Assembly (NCBI GenBank): GCA_028287505.1
Contig: JAQBPN010000070.1
Coordinates: 67,671-115,364 of the forward strand
Direction: 5' to 3'
DNA: 47,694 nucleotides
From: Fibrobacterota bacterium
Lineage (GTDB): Bacteria > Fibrobacterota > Fibrobacteria > UBA11236
Numbering within the stretch: position 1 is the stretch's first letter; each line of letters opens with the position of its first letter. Under the pieces are notes generated by a model. The model was not told where the DNA came from and did no database searches. It saw only the letters and a program-made list of their open reading frames with translations. The translations under genes were made by a program, and so were the position numbers. Positions 15,799-24,394 of the stretch are shown here, piece by piece.

Positions 15799-16794
15799 GT
15801 GAAGATTTCCCACCGGGATTTCCGGCCGCCGCGGCGTTCCAAATACGTCGCCCAGCCTCTCAAGCGGCGGCCCACCCTGCGAATCCTCCTGCTGGCCGCC
15901 ATCGGAATGGCGGTCTACCTCAAGTTCGACACCGTCGTTTCTTCCCGCGCGTTCCAGAGCCTACGCAAACCCGGCGGCCCGTTCGCGGCTTTTTTCCAAA
16001 AGGGAAAACCGCCCGTGGAAACGGTCGCCGCGCCCACCGGACTGCGATGGGCGCTCGATTCCAGCGCGGTGGAAGGGGAATGCACCGGTCCGCAAATAGA
16101 CTCCTGCCTGGATCGCTGGAACGGCTTGGGATCGGATGCGGTGGGAACCCTCCGCGCCGCGATTTATAAGGCCAAGGCGCAATGGGAGGCGGACGCGACG
16201 GGCGGCTTCACGGCCCGCTTCCTTCGCGTGGCCAAGGAAGCGGATCTTCTGAATCCGAACCGATCCGTGCTTGAGTTGGCCCGCCTGGACTTGCGCGGCG
16301 CCAAGGCAACCGTCTCGCTCTCCCGCGACCCGGGGAAAAACCCTTCTCCGCTTTGCGCGCAGGACCGTTGCCTCGATGCGCTTCACCCCCAACCGCCCTT
16401 CGCCCGCTACAAGCCGGTCAGGTCAGCGCATCCGGACAATACCGCCGAAGCCCGCATCCCGGAAGCCGCTTTCATTTCCCTGGACGGAGGAGCCGCCAAG
16501 CCCATTATGCCCGGCCGCGTGATGGAAATGCCCGCCCCCGGCGAAGCATGGATGAAGATATATCATGGAGAGAATATTTTTTCCTATTACCGGGGCTTCG
16601 CGCAGGTCCGGCCCGGCCTGAAAAACGGATCCCGTGTCGGCACGGATGATACCCTGGGCCTGGTAGCCGCGGGAGGGGACTCCCTGGAAGGGTTGCAGGT
16701 GCGGATTGAAAAAGACGGTCTGATGGTGGATCCCCTGGCCTACCTGGGTTTGCCGCCGATCATGGATACCGTGGCGGTCCGACATGTCCGTTGA
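15799..16794 (+). CDS. Membrane-anchored protein with degenerate LytM (M23-like) domain
   Basis: 331 residues from a GTG one base after the STAS-PEGA stop. A basic N-terminus and one helix (about 28-42, ILLLAAIGMAVYL) anchor it in the inner membrane. The C-terminal part (about 240-325) follows the LytM pattern: KIYHGENIFSYYRGF, VRPGLKNGSRVGTDDTLGLV, LQVRIEKDGLMVDPLAYLG. The metal-binding His positions are lost; LQVRI replaces the HLHFEI segment, so it cannot be a normal peptidase. Degenerate LytM proteins such as EnvC activate amidases. The middle part is not recognised. Confidence 0.65.
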   Translation: MKISHRDFRPPRRSKYVAQPLKRRPTLRILLLAAIGMAVYLKFDTVVSSRAFQSLRKPGGPFAAFFQKGKPPVETVAAPTGLRWALDSSAVEGECTGPQIDSCLDRWNGLGSDAVGTLRAAIYKAKAQWEADATGGFTARFLRVAKEADLLNPNRSVLELARLDLRGAKATVSLSRDPGKNPSPLCAQDRCLDALHPQPPFARYKPVRSAHPDNTAEARIPEAAFISLDGGAAKPIMPGRVMEMPAPGEAWMKIYHGENIFSYYRGFAQVRPGLKNGSRVGTDDTLGLVAAGGDSLEGLQVRIEKDGLMVDPLAYLGLPPIMDTVAVRHVR

Positions 16795-17134
16795 TATCCG
16801 CGCCGCCCACCTGGCCATGCGCCGATCCGGGTCGGATGTCTTCCCGCCCGAATGCCTGGAATACCTGCTTCACCTCGTCTTCCGCGCATCCTTCCAAGGC
16901 AAGGGGTTCCGGGATTTGCCGGCCGCGGAGCTGTGCCGGATTCTCCGCCAACAAGCCGCCGAGGATTTCGGGACCTTCGCGGAGATGACCTTGGACCGTT
17001 TCGGATTGAAAACCTTCGACGATGTGGGACGCGCGGTTTTCCTGCTGGCGGAACACGGTTGCCTGACTCTCCGGGACGGCGAAACCCGCGCGGACTATGC
17101 CGCGGCCGGCCCCATCCGTTTCCCTCAAGGATAA
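16784..17134 (+). CDS. Minf_1886-like conserved protein
   Basis: 116 residues, overlapping the LytM-like gene by 11 nt. The pattern FRDLPAAELCRILRQQAAEDFG, then RFGLKTFDDVGRAVFLLAEHG matches my recollection of the Minf_1886 family, small uncharacterised proteins found in Planctomycetes, Verrucomicrobia and relatives. No signal or membrane segment. Function unknown. Confidence 0.72.
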   Translation: MSVDIRAAHLAMRRSGSDVFPPECLEYLLHLVFRASFQGKGFRDLPAAELCRILRQQAAEDFGTFAEMTLDRFGLKTFDDVGRAVFLLAEHGCLTLRDGETRADYAAAGPIRFPQG

Positions 17135-17135
17135 A

Positions 17136-17894
17136 ATGAGATTTACCAGCTTGGCCCCTTCAAGGTTGATCCGCATCGCCGCCGCGATTTCCGCGATCGC
17201 CGGCCTTTCGACGCTGCTTGGATGCGGCGTGGGGACTTCCATAGAACGGGATCCGCAAACCGTGGAAGGCATCCGCATCGACAGCCTTAAATTCTTCCGC
17301 GCGGGCCTCTACATCCTGGCGGATTCGGCGACCCCGATCCTGTTCAAGGGATTCCATCCGGGATACACGTGCTCCCAGATCCTGGAAATGGGTCTCGATT
17401 CCGTCGCCATCGGAAATCCTCCCGCCTTTTCCCCCAGGTCCACTTTGCGTCTGCCCGGCGGGGCCGATTGTCCCCTGGATACCACCGGCTCCGATCGCGG
17501 ACGCGACACCGTCATCACCCGGGCCTTCGGCGCGGCTCCGGGTCTGGTCCGGTTGGCCAACTCCAGCGGGAAGATTACGGATTCCGCCACGGTGGTTCGC
17601 GGAGTATTTTCCTTCGATAGTCTGCAGGGGAAATTCGACCCGGCATCCATCTTGCACATTTTTACGGTGGGACACTTTTCGGTGACGGATTCAAGCGGCG
17701 GGCGTCCTCGTTCCCTTTTCGCGGACACGCTGGCTTGCGGACAATTCCTGAACCACGCGGACTTCACGGCCAAAGCGGATTCTTCCCTGGTGGTGCGCTA
17801 TTCCATCGTAACCCTGGATTCCGCGGCGGCACCGGACAGTTGCCGGGGCCAAACGCATTCGGATACGATTTCCATTTTCAAAGCCCCGCTCTGA
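17136..17894 (+). CDS. Putative lipoprotein
   Basis: 252 residues. The N-terminus has Arg residues, a hydrophobic stretch and the lipobox LSTLLGC, so the mature protein starts at Cys29 and is lipidated. The rest is rich in beta-forming Ser/Thr/Asp segments and has several Cys residues that could form disulfides (YTCSQ, GADCPL, ACGQF, DSCRG). I recognise no domain. It starts one base after the Minf_1886-like stop, so it is in the same operon as the envelope genes upstream. I use the ATG at 17136 over an upstream GTG-type start because the signal peptide begins there. Confidence 0.72.
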   Translation: MRFTSLAPSRLIRIAAAISAIAGLSTLLGCGVGTSIERDPQTVEGIRIDSLKFFRAGLYILADSATPILFKGFHPGYTCSQILEMGLDSVAIGNPPAFSPRSTLRLPGGADCPLDTTGSDRGRDTVITRAFGAAPGLVRLANSSGKITDSATVVRGVFSFDSLQGKFDPASILHIFTVGHFSVTDSSGGRPRSLFADTLACGQFLNHADFTAKADSSLVVRYSIVTLDSAAAPDSCRGQTHSDTISIFKAPL

Positions 17895-17898
17895 AGCC

Positions 17899-18999
17899 TC
17901 AGGACAACAGGGGAAGCAGAGCGGCGCGCAGCGCGCCTTCCAAATCGTAAGCCTGGATTTCCGGGAACCGGATCGCCACTTCGTCCCGCAAACGTTTGCG
18001 TTCCGCTTCATCGCACCATAAGGTTTCCATGGCTGTGGCGAGCGCGGCGGGATCGCGGCAATCGACGGACAGGGCCGCCCCCCGGGCGAATTCCTCCTGG
18101 CTGGAGCCCTCGTGATAGATGGCCGGTTTGCCCTGCGCCAGGGCTTCGAACAGGGGCAGCCCCCAGCCTTCATACAGCGAACTGGAAACATACACCAGGC
18201 AATGGGCCAGATGGGCTTCGGCATCCGCGTCCGACAGGTAACCGGTGAGGTACACGCTGTCGGCCATGCCGTGCTTGGCCACGGCCGCGATGGTTTCGGA
18301 ATAACCCCAGGCCCTGTGCCCGGCGATATACAGGGGCGGCGCATCGGGACGCCGGTTCTTCAGCGCCGCATACGCCGCAATCAGGCCCGGAAAATTCTTG
18401 CGCGGTTCGATGTTGCCGAGGGAAAGGAAGTATTCGCCCGGAGGATGCTTCCCCGCGCCCGGGTTGGAAACGACCCGCTCCGGCCAATGGGAAGGACGGA
18501 TGGGAAGCGCCACCTTGATGCGATTCCCGGGCAGGCCCAGAAGCGCCGTCAGCCGGGCCTTGGTGAATTCGGATATGGTCACGATGGCATCGGCGCGCGG
18601 AGCCATGCGCCTGAGCCATCCGCGATTGTACGGATCATGGGAAGACGTGGGCCACCCCAGATCCTCCAAGGGTCCCGCGTCCGGAATGGCCAAGACGTAG
18701 CGGGAGACAGGCCTCCACCAGGGAAGGTTCTGGCCCAGGCAGAAGACGGCATCCGGTTTCAGGCTGCGGATGAGCAGAGGGAAGGATGCCTGGATCCAAA
18801 GGCGCAAGGGGTTGGGTTCGACCGGAATCACCGTGCAATGCGCGCCCGGCCGGTAGGCGCCCGAGCGCGGGACAATAACGTGGATGTCCGCATCCCGGGC
18901 GAGTCCGCGCAGGCCTTCCACGAAAAGGCGGACCATGTTCCCCAGCCCGGAATCGTTGCGGGAGGCCAGGGCTTCAACCAGGAGCAGGGGTCTCTTCAC
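17899..18999 (-). CDS. GT4 family glycosyltransferase
   Basis: 366 residues with the GT-B fold of family 4. Visible are an N-terminal donor-side Gly loop (SGLGNMVRLF), the mid-region LSLGNIEPRKNF that starts the nucleotide-sugar domain, and the E-x7-E motif in SLYEGWGLPLFEALA. Such enzymes transfer sugars in envelope polysaccharide or glycolipid synthesis. It is alone on its strand and converges on the lipoprotein gene with 4 bp between the stops. Donor and acceptor cannot be told. Confidence 0.88.
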   Translation of the reverse strand: MKRPLLLVEALASRNDSGLGNMVRLFVEGLRGLARDADIHVIVPRSGAYRPGAHCTVIPVEPNPLRLWIQASFPLLIRSLKPDAVFCLGQNLPWWRPVSRYVLAIPDAGPLEDLGWPTSSHDPYNRGWLRRMAPRADAIVTISEFTKARLTALLGLPGNRIKVALPIRPSHWPERVVSNPGAGKHPPGEYFLSLGNIEPRKNFPGLIAAYAALKNRRPDAPPLYIAGHRAWGYSETIAAVAKHGMADSVYLTGYLSDADAEAHLAHCLVYVSSSLYEGWGLPLFEALAQGKPAIYHEGSSQEEFARGAALSVDCRDPAALATAMETLWCDEAERKRLRDEVAIRFPEIQAYDLEGALRAALLPLLS

Positions 19000-19081
19000 G
19001 GTTTTCCCTTCTTTACCCGAAAGCCCGTTTTAGGATACTATTATTGTTCCCGGGATGTAAACGCTTGGCGGCCGGGACGCC

Positions 19082-19117
19082 GGGCGCCTAACCCCCGCTG
19101 CGCGGGGTCCGGCGCCC
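19082..19117 (+). promoter_or_regulatory. GC-rich hairpin in the 5' leader of the amidohydrolase
   Basis: Outer stem GGGCGCC/GGCGCCC (19082-19088, 19111-19117) encloses inner stem CCCCGC-TGC-GCGGGG (19093-19107). No U-tract follows. It lies 20 bp before the TTG start and may affect translation or mRNA stability. Confidence 0.5.
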
Positions 19118-19137
19118 CTCCAGAGAAAGAACGACCC

Positions 19138-20361
19138 TTGATCTATCGAGCCCGATACCTGGTGACCATGGATGGGCCGCCTATCGCCGGAGGATGCGTG
19201 CGCGTCTCGGGCGATCGCGTAGTGCAAACGGGAACCCTGCAGGAACTGGGCCCGGAAGCCGCCGGAGACACCCTGCGGGACATTCCCGATGCCGTCATCA
19301 TGCCCGGGCTCATCAACGCCCATTGCCACCTGGAGCTGGGAATGGCCCGCGGCATGCTTCCCCGTTGCGAGGCCTTTCCCATGTGGGTCTCCCGCCTGCG
19401 CAAATCCCTGGATGGCGCCGGACCCTTGCAATACCGCGAGGCCGCGCGCTTGGGCGCGCTGGAATGCCTCAAGCACGGCACCACCACGGTGGTGGACGTG
19501 GGCAACACCGGCGAGTCCCTGGCCGAGCTGGCCGGCATTCCCATCCGTTCCTACCCGCACCTTGAACTCATCGGCCTGGATCCGGAAGTCGCCGCCCAGC
19601 GGGTGTCGGCCGCCCTGGAAAGACTTGCCGGCCTGCCGCCCGCAACCCAGCGCTATCACCCCGGGGTCACGTGCCATGCCCCGTATTCCTGTTCGCCGGA
19701 ACTGTTGCGCAAGGTGGCGGAAACCGCGGGCCTGCGCGCCGGTCCCTACACCCTGCATGTGGCCGAAAGCGCGGAAGAGACGGCCATGTTCCGGGAAGGC
19801 CGCGGCGCCCTTTTCGAATTCTGCCGACGCATCCATCCGGGCCTTCGCATGCAGCAACGGGAAAGCCCCGTCTCCTTCCTGAACCGCAACGGGCTCATCC
19901 CCAAGGGTTCGCTTTTCGCCCATTGCAACCATGTGGATGCCGAAGACATACGTATCCTGGCCGAGACGGAAACATCCGTGGTACATTGCCCCCGCAGCCG
20001 CGCGTTCTTCAACCACGGAGGCTTTCCGCTGGAGCTCCTCCGCCGGGCCGGGGTGAACCTCTGCCTGGGCACGGACAGCCTGGCCTCCAACGAGGGTTTG
20101 AGCCTGTTCGACGAGATGGCCGAATTCCACCGGGAGCATCCCGCCGTTCCCAGCCGCGAGATCCTGGCCATGGCCACCGTGAACGCCGCCAAGGCCCTGG
20201 GACTTGCCGGCGCGCTGGGGTGCCTGCGGCCCGGCGCCCAGGCCGATTTCATCGCCATCGAAATGCGCCACCACCCCGAATACGATCTTTACGAGGAAAT
20301 CGTCAGCGAAGCCCACGATGTGCTGTTGGTGGCCGTCGGGGGCGAGGAAGTGGTTTCCTGA
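19138..20361 (+). CDS. Amidohydrolase, possible aminodeoxyfutalosine deaminase
   Basis: 407 residues from a TTG start (IYRARYLVTMDG), with AGAAAGA upstream. Metal-binding motifs of the amidohydrolase superfamily are present: NAHCHLELG, HVAESAEET, HCNHVD and GTDSLASNE. GTDSLASNEGLSLFDEM is close to that of the HP0267/Nis_0429 group, which deaminates 6-amino-6-deoxyfutalosine in menaquinone synthesis. The UbiD relative at the left edge could belong to the same pathway, but lies far away. The open frame continues upstream to 18112 only because it runs opposite the glycosyltransferase. Other TRZ/ATZ-type deaminases remain possible. Confidence 0.8.
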   Translation: MIYRARYLVTMDGPPIAGGCVRVSGDRVVQTGTLQELGPEAAGDTLRDIPDAVIMPGLINAHCHLELGMARGMLPRCEAFPMWVSRLRKSLDGAGPLQYREAARLGALECLKHGTTTVVDVGNTGESLAELAGIPIRSYPHLELIGLDPEVAAQRVSAALERLAGLPPATQRYHPGVTCHAPYSCSPELLRKVAETAGLRAGPYTLHVAESAEETAMFREGRGALFEFCRRIHPGLRMQQRESPVSFLNRNGLIPKGSLFAHCNHVDAEDIRILAETETSVVHCPRSRAFFNHGGFPLELLRRAGVNLCLGTDSLASNEGLSLFDEMAEFHREHPAVPSREILAMATVNAAKALGLAGALGCLRPGAQADFIAIEMRHHPEYDLYEEIVSEAHDVLLVAVGGEEVVS

Positions 20362-20375
20362 TGGGGAAAAATGGG

Positions 20376-20381
20376 TATCTT
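20376..20381 (+). promoter_or_regulatory. -10 box, leaderless start of the secreted protein
   Basis: TATCTT in GGGTATCTTAACCCCATG ends 6 nt before the ATG at 20388, with no Shine-Dalgarno in the gap. It closely matches the tssE start at 37891-37904. Confidence 0.5.
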
Positions 20382-20387
20382 AACCCC

Positions 20388-21680
20388 ATGCCATTCCCCT
20401 CCCGACCCATTCCGGCCTTCCGGCTTCCAGCCGTCCTGGCCATTGCGCTCTGCCTGATTGTCTCCGCCGTCCGCGCCGACAAACTCCTCATCCCCATGGA
20501 CCCGTCCCAGACGGACCATCTCAAGGCCTACGGCATCGCCTATCTCTCCGTGGCGGGAGGGCATCCCGTGGAATGGCTGCTCAACTATCGCGGCGGCAGT
20601 TTCCTGATGGAAGACCTGCCCACCCTGAAACGGGAAGCCGCCAAGCGCGGGGTGTTGTTCGAAACCGCCGGCGACGCGGAAGTGGAACGCATCTACCTGG
20701 AAATCGAATCCAACAACATGGACAAGGTGCTTTTGGAAAAGGCCCCGCGCATAGCCGTCTACACGCCGCTCACCAAACAGCCCTGGGACGACGCCGTGAC
20801 GCTGGCCATGACGTATTCGGAAATCCCCTATACCAAGATCTACGATAAGGAGATCATCGAGGGGAAGCTGTCCCAATACGATTGGCTGCATCTGCACCAT
20901 GAGGATTTCACCGGCCAGTATTCCAAATTCTACTCGTCCTTCCGGACCGCTCCCTGGTACATCAACAACGTGGCGTCGGGCGAGAAGACCGCGGCTGAAA
21001 TGGGGTTCAAGAACAATGTCGTCCTCAAGAAGGCCGTGGTGCTGGCCATCCGCGACTACGTGGAGAAGGGCGGCTTCCTGTTCGCCATGTGCCTGGCCTG
21101 CAATACCCTGGACATGGCGCTGGCCTCCGTCAAGACCGATGCCGTGGACGCCGTATTCGACGGCACCCCGCCCAGCCCCCATCTCAACAAGGAATTGGAC
21201 TACAATCTGTCGCTTGCCTTCACCGGCTTCACCATCGACCCCGATCCCATGTCCTCCTCCCACGGGGACCTGGACTACAACCAGGTCAATGCGGGACCTC
21301 TCAAGCGCAAACCCGCCAACGATTTCGTGCTCTTCGATTTCTCCCCCAAGTACGATCCGGTGCCGGCCATGCTGTGCCAGAACCACACCGATCTCATCAA
21401 GGGTTTCTTCGGGCTGGCCACCTCGTTTCCCAAGGGCATGGTCAAGAAATCCATCACCATCCTGGGCCAGGCCAACGGCCAGGACGCGGTCCGCTATCTG
21501 CATGGCAACCTGGGGCAGGGTCAATTCACCTATTACGGCGGCCATGATCCGGAAGACTATTCCCATGCCGTCGGCGACTCCCCCACGGACCTGAGCCTGC
21601 ACAAGAATTCCCCCGGCTACCGGCTCATCCTCAACAACGTCCTGTATCCCGCCGCGCGCCAGAAAAAGCGCAAGACATGA
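20388..21680 (+). CDS. Conserved secreted protein, function unknown
   Basis: 430 residues with a signal peptide (about 1-29, ending SAVRA). The opening of the mature part, LLIPMDPSQTDHLKAYGIAY followed by VEWLLNYRGGSF, recalls proteins in Bacteroidetes genomes often mislabelled asparagine synthetase B. No amidotransferase or synthetase motif is present. The later part has a Rossmann-like pattern (APRIAVYTPLTKQPWDDAV, DYVEKGGFLFAMC) and ends in ordered loops rich in His/Asp (YYGGHDPEDY), perhaps a glutamine-amidotransferase-like fold without catalysis. It overlaps queG by 4 nt. Periplasmic or outer-membrane-associated. Confidence 0.7.
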   Translation: MPFPSRPIPAFRLPAVLAIALCLIVSAVRADKLLIPMDPSQTDHLKAYGIAYLSVAGGHPVEWLLNYRGGSFLMEDLPTLKREAAKRGVLFETAGDAEVERIYLEIESNNMDKVLLEKAPRIAVYTPLTKQPWDDAVTLAMTYSEIPYTKIYDKEIIEGKLSQYDWLHLHHEDFTGQYSKFYSSFRTAPWYINNVASGEKTAAEMGFKNNVVLKKAVVLAIRDYVEKGGFLFAMCLACNTLDMALASVKTDAVDAVFDGTPPSPHLNKELDYNLSLAFTGFTIDPDPMSSSHGDLDYNQVNAGPLKRKPANDFVLFDFSPKYDPVPAMLCQNHTDLIKGFFGLATSFPKGMVKKSITILGQANGQDAVRYLHGNLGQGQFTYYGGHDPEDYSHAVGDSPTDLSLHKNSPGYRLILNNVLYPAARQKKRKT

Positions 21681-22732
21681 CCCCGCGCATCGAGGCCTGT
21701 CTCGCCTCCCTGCGGTCCTTCTTCTCCCACGACCCGCGCGCCCTCGAATGGGGAATCGCCCCCGCCAGGCCCACGCCCAACGCGGAACTGTTGCGCGCCT
21801 GGGTCCAGCAGAAACACCATGCGGGCATGGACTACATGGCCGCCCGCTTGGCCGAGCGCATGGACCCGAAGTCGTTCCACCCGTGGGCTGAATCCGCCAT
21901 CGTCTTCGCGTTTCCCTATGGACATCCCCTGGGCGCTTCCCAGGACAAGTACAGGGTCGCCGCCTATGCCCGCAGCCGGGACTATCACGAAGTGGCCCGC
22001 GGCATCCTCCGCGACGCGGAAGCGCATCTCAAATCCCAGCCCCTGCTGGCCGATATCCGCTTCTACGGATTCACGGACACGGCTCCCGTCTTCGAACGCG
22101 ACCTCGCTTCCGAGGCCGGTCTGGGATGGCGCGGCAAGAACTGCTGCACCCTGAACCGCAAACATGGATCCGGCTTCCACCTGGGAGGCTTCTTCCTGGA
22201 CCTGGCCCTGCCCGCCTCCGCGCCGGTCGAGGATTTCTGCGGCGGCTGCACCCGCTGCATCGATGAATGCCCCACGGAAGCGTTCATCGCCCCGGGGAAA
22301 CTGGACGCCAACAAGTGCATTTCCTATTGGACCATCGAGGCCAAGGGCCCGGTGCCGGAAGGATTGTCGGACCGTTTCGGCGGCTGGATTTTCGGGTGCG
22401 ACGTTTGCCAGGAAGTCTGCCCCTGGAACCACAAGCATATCAAGGACGCGGAGGAACGGGGCGCGCCGGAATCTCCCGCCCGGTTTCCCGACACCGGCCC
22501 GGCCTGGGTGGAATTGCTGCGCAAAGGCGGCGGCTTCCGCAGCCGCTTCCGGAAAAGCCCGCTCGACCGCGCGGGCCGCAGAAGCCTGATGCGGAACGCG
22601 GCGATAGCCGCTCGTAACCTGGGGGATGCCTCGGCGGCAGGGCCTCTGAGGGCCGCGCTGTCGGAGGAAACGGATCCGGTGGTCCGGAAGGAAATCGAAA
22701 AAGCGCTTTTGGATTTGGATAGGGCCGCTTAG
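21677..22732 (+). CDS. queG: Epoxyqueuosine reductase
   Basis: 351 residues. QueG reduces epoxyqueuosine to queuosine in tRNA anticodons using cobalamin and two [4Fe-4S] clusters. Both ferredoxin-like motifs are present: CGGCTRCIDECPTEAF and FGCDVCQEVCPWN. Upstream, GLGWRGKNCCTLN and the Asp in FTDTAPVFERD fit the family. The C-terminus carries short HEAT-like repeats (NLGDASAAGPLRAAL), as in E. coli QueG. The ATG overlaps the stop of the secreted protein (ATGA). Cytoplasmic. Confidence 0.95.
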   Translation: MTPRIEACLASLRSFFSHDPRALEWGIAPARPTPNAELLRAWVQQKHHAGMDYMAARLAERMDPKSFHPWAESAIVFAFPYGHPLGASQDKYRVAAYARSRDYHEVARGILRDAEAHLKSQPLLADIRFYGFTDTAPVFERDLASEAGLGWRGKNCCTLNRKHGSGFHLGGFFLDLALPASAPVEDFCGGCTRCIDECPTEAFIAPGKLDANKCISYWTIEAKGPVPEGLSDRFGGWIFGCDVCQEVCPWNHKHIKDAEERGAPESPARFPDTGPAWVELLRKGGGFRSRFRKSPLDRAGRRSLMRNAAIAARNLGDASAAGPLRAALSEETDPVVRKEIEKALLDLDRAA

Positions 22733-22744
22733 CGGCGCTCCCGG

Positions 22745-23560
22745 CTACTCTTCCGTGGTTTCCCGCGCTTCCAGCTTTTTGCGCGGGACCTGCTTGCCCA
22801 GGGAAATGAACTCGTATTGGACGTCGAGAGTCTCGTCCTTGATCTGCGGCGGGAACGCGGGCAGGCGCTTGATGCGCTTGAAGGTATTCTGGGCCAGGGT
22901 GTTGAAGGCGGCGGAGGGGCTTTTTTCCGACCAGACCACGCCCAGGATCTTTCCATCCTTCCCCACCTTGATCTTGGCCACGGCGCGATAGGGGCGATCT
23001 TTTTCGAATTGCTTGGGAAGCACCCAGAAACCCTCCACGGTCCGCCTCACGCGCATGGACCATATCTGCAGGCTGGCCTTGCGCAAGCGGGTAACCTCGC
23101 CGGCATTCACCGCTTCGTCGTCCAGAGAGGGGGTGATTTCCGGGCTCGCCTGCACCTTGGGCGACAGCAACTTTCCCTCTTCATCGTAATCCCGGCGCTC
23201 CAGCTGGATCCCGTCCCGGAACAAAGCCTCGCTTTTCATATTGCCGTTCGGATGCCAATAGGTCAGGGTGCTTTCGGGCTTGCCGTGGTACTCGTACCCT
23301 TCGTACCAGAGCTTTCCATCCGGGTACCAGGCCGCGTATTTCCCTTCCCGGATGCCGGCGACATTGGCCGCCTCGTATTTCCTGAGGCCGGTGGGATACC
23401 ACCAGGTTTCAAGGCCGTGCTTGCGGCCCTCCTTGTCCAAGGCGATGGAATACTTGGGCTGACCCTTGGGGTAAAAATCCTCCTGCACCTTGCGGGTGGA
23501 ACCGCACCCGCTCAGCAACAGGGCGATGGCCAGGAATGGAAGCAGGAAGGCTCGTCTCAT
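22745..23560 (-). CDS. Lipoprotein with MORN-like repeats and TonB C-terminal-like domain
   Basis: About 271 residues from MRRAFLLPFL; an ATG 9 nt upstream (23569) is the alternative. The lipobox LLLSGC makes it lipidated. Residues about 30-130 carry repeats of the type GKYAAWYPDGKLWYEGYE and TYWHPNGNMKSE, the YwqK/MORN-variant pattern. Residues about 165-260 resemble a TonB C-terminal domain (YRAVAKIKVGKDGKILGV, AAFNTLAQNTFKRIK, FPPQIKDETLDVQYEF). The mix of a surface-binding repeat and a TonB-like end is unusual. The predicted -10 (TATAGT, 23571-23576) is 10 nt before 23560. Confidence 0.72.
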   Translation of the reverse strand: MRRAFLLPFLAIALLLSGCGSTRKVQEDFYPKGQPKYSIALDKEGRKHGLETWWYPTGLRKYEAANVAGIREGKYAAWYPDGKLWYEGYEYHGKPESTLTYWHPNGNMKSEALFRDGIQLERRDYDEEGKLLSPKVQASPEITPSLDDEAVNAGEVTRLRKASLQIWSMRVRRTVEGFWVLPKQFEKDRPYRAVAKIKVGKDGKILGVVWSEKSPSAAFNTLAQNTFKRIKRLPAFPPQIKDETLDVQYEFISLGKQVPRKKLEARETTEE

Positions 23561-23613
23561 ACGAGCCATAACTATAGCCAATTTACCGGGAAAAGGCCCG
23601 CGGAGTCCCGACT

Positions 23614-24285
23614 TCAATATCGGCGCATGACGCCGATAATCCGCCCGAGAACGGAAAAGTCCGGCGTGGAATTGTCGACGATAATGGGACCGAAGGCTTC
23701 GTTCGCCGGTTCCAAGCGGACACGGCCCGCCTCCGGGAAATAATATTTCACCGTGGTTTCCTCACCGATCAGGGCCACCACGATTTGTCCGCGCTCGGCC
23801 GTGTTCTGCTGGCGGGCGAAGACAAGGTCTCCATGATGGATTCCCGCATCCTTCATGCTGTCCCCGTGCACGCGCAACGCGAAGACGTTCTGCTGTCTCA
23901 TGAGGAATTCCCGGTCCACGACCACGGTGCCTTCCAGGTTCTCGACGGCCAGGATGGGGGCGCCGGCGGCCACGCGGCCCACGATGGGGATTTCCATGAC
24001 CTTGGATTCGTCGTCGGAAAAGTCTCCGGGAATCCTGGGTTCGCGGGTGGTTTGCGGCAGGTCGATTCCCCGGGAAAGCTTGGGAGAGCGGGCGATGAAG
24101 TTCTTTTTCACCAAGGCCGCCAGGATGCTGCGCACCCCGTTGGTTGAGGATATTTCGAATCGCAAACCGATTTCCCGCAGGGTAGGCGGCCGGTTTGTCT
24201 GTTCGATACGCTCTTTTATGAACTCAAATACCTCACGCTGTCTGGGGGTGAGGGCTTTCCGGTCTTTTTTGACTTGAGTTTCCAA
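23614..24285 (-). CDS. lexA: SOS repressor LexA
   Basis: 223 residues, full length. The winged HTH occupies residues 10-70 ([32 protein letters not shown]). The self-cleavage site Ala107-Gly108 is in VGRVAAGAP. The catalytic Ser143 (GDSM) and Lys180 (TTVKYYF) are intact. LexA represses DNA-damage genes until RecA filaments trigger cleavage. The start is TTG with GGAGG 5 nt upstream. It probably regulates itself and perhaps the small membrane gene divergent from it, through the sites at 24314-24349. Confidence 0.95.
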   Translation of the reverse strand: METQVKKDRKALTPRQREVFEFIKERIEQTNRPPTLREIGLRFEISSTNGVRSILAALVKKNFIARSPKLSRGIDLPQTTREPRIPGDFSDDESKVMEIPIVGRVAAGAPILAVENLEGTVVVDREFLMRQQNVFALRVHGDSMKDAGIHHGDLVFARQQNTAERGQIVVALIGEETTVKYYFPEAGRVRLEPANEAFGPIIVDNSTPDFSVLGRIIGVMRRY

Positions 24286-24313
24286 AGGAGCCTCCGCTGT
24301 TTATCCTTAGAAG

Positions 24314-24349
24314 ATACTGCACAAATAGTTAGGTGTCAAGACGTGCAGT
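24314..24349. promoter_or_regulatory. Candidate LexA operator region
   Basis: ACTGCAC (24316-24322) and GTGCAGT (24343-24349) form a perfect inverted pair 20 bp apart. The second half-site lies in TGTCAAGACGTGCA, a degenerate match to the Fibrobacter succinogenes LexA box TGCNC-N4-GTGCA. It lies about 30-70 bp upstream of lexA. Confidence 0.45.
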
Positions 24350-24382
24350 AGTATATTGATTGAACCAAAAGTTTCCTTTTGT

Positions 24383-24388
24383 TACCTT
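24383..24388 (+). promoter_or_regulatory. -10 box of the small membrane protein, leaderless
   Basis: TACCTT in TTTTGTTACCTTAT ends 6 nt before the GTG at 24395. Same spacing as the 20388 and 37904 starts. Confidence 0.45.
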
Positions 24389-24394
24389 ATCTGT

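Noticed and set aside
14238-15902. 554-residue minus-strand frame opposite the STAS-PEGA gene
   Set aside because: Gly/Arg-rich mirror of a Pro/Ala-rich coding region; no start context or family match.
18112-19137. N-terminal extension of the amidohydrolase frame
   Set aside because: It runs antisense to the GT4 glycosyltransferase; amidohydrolase homology begins at the TTG at 19138.
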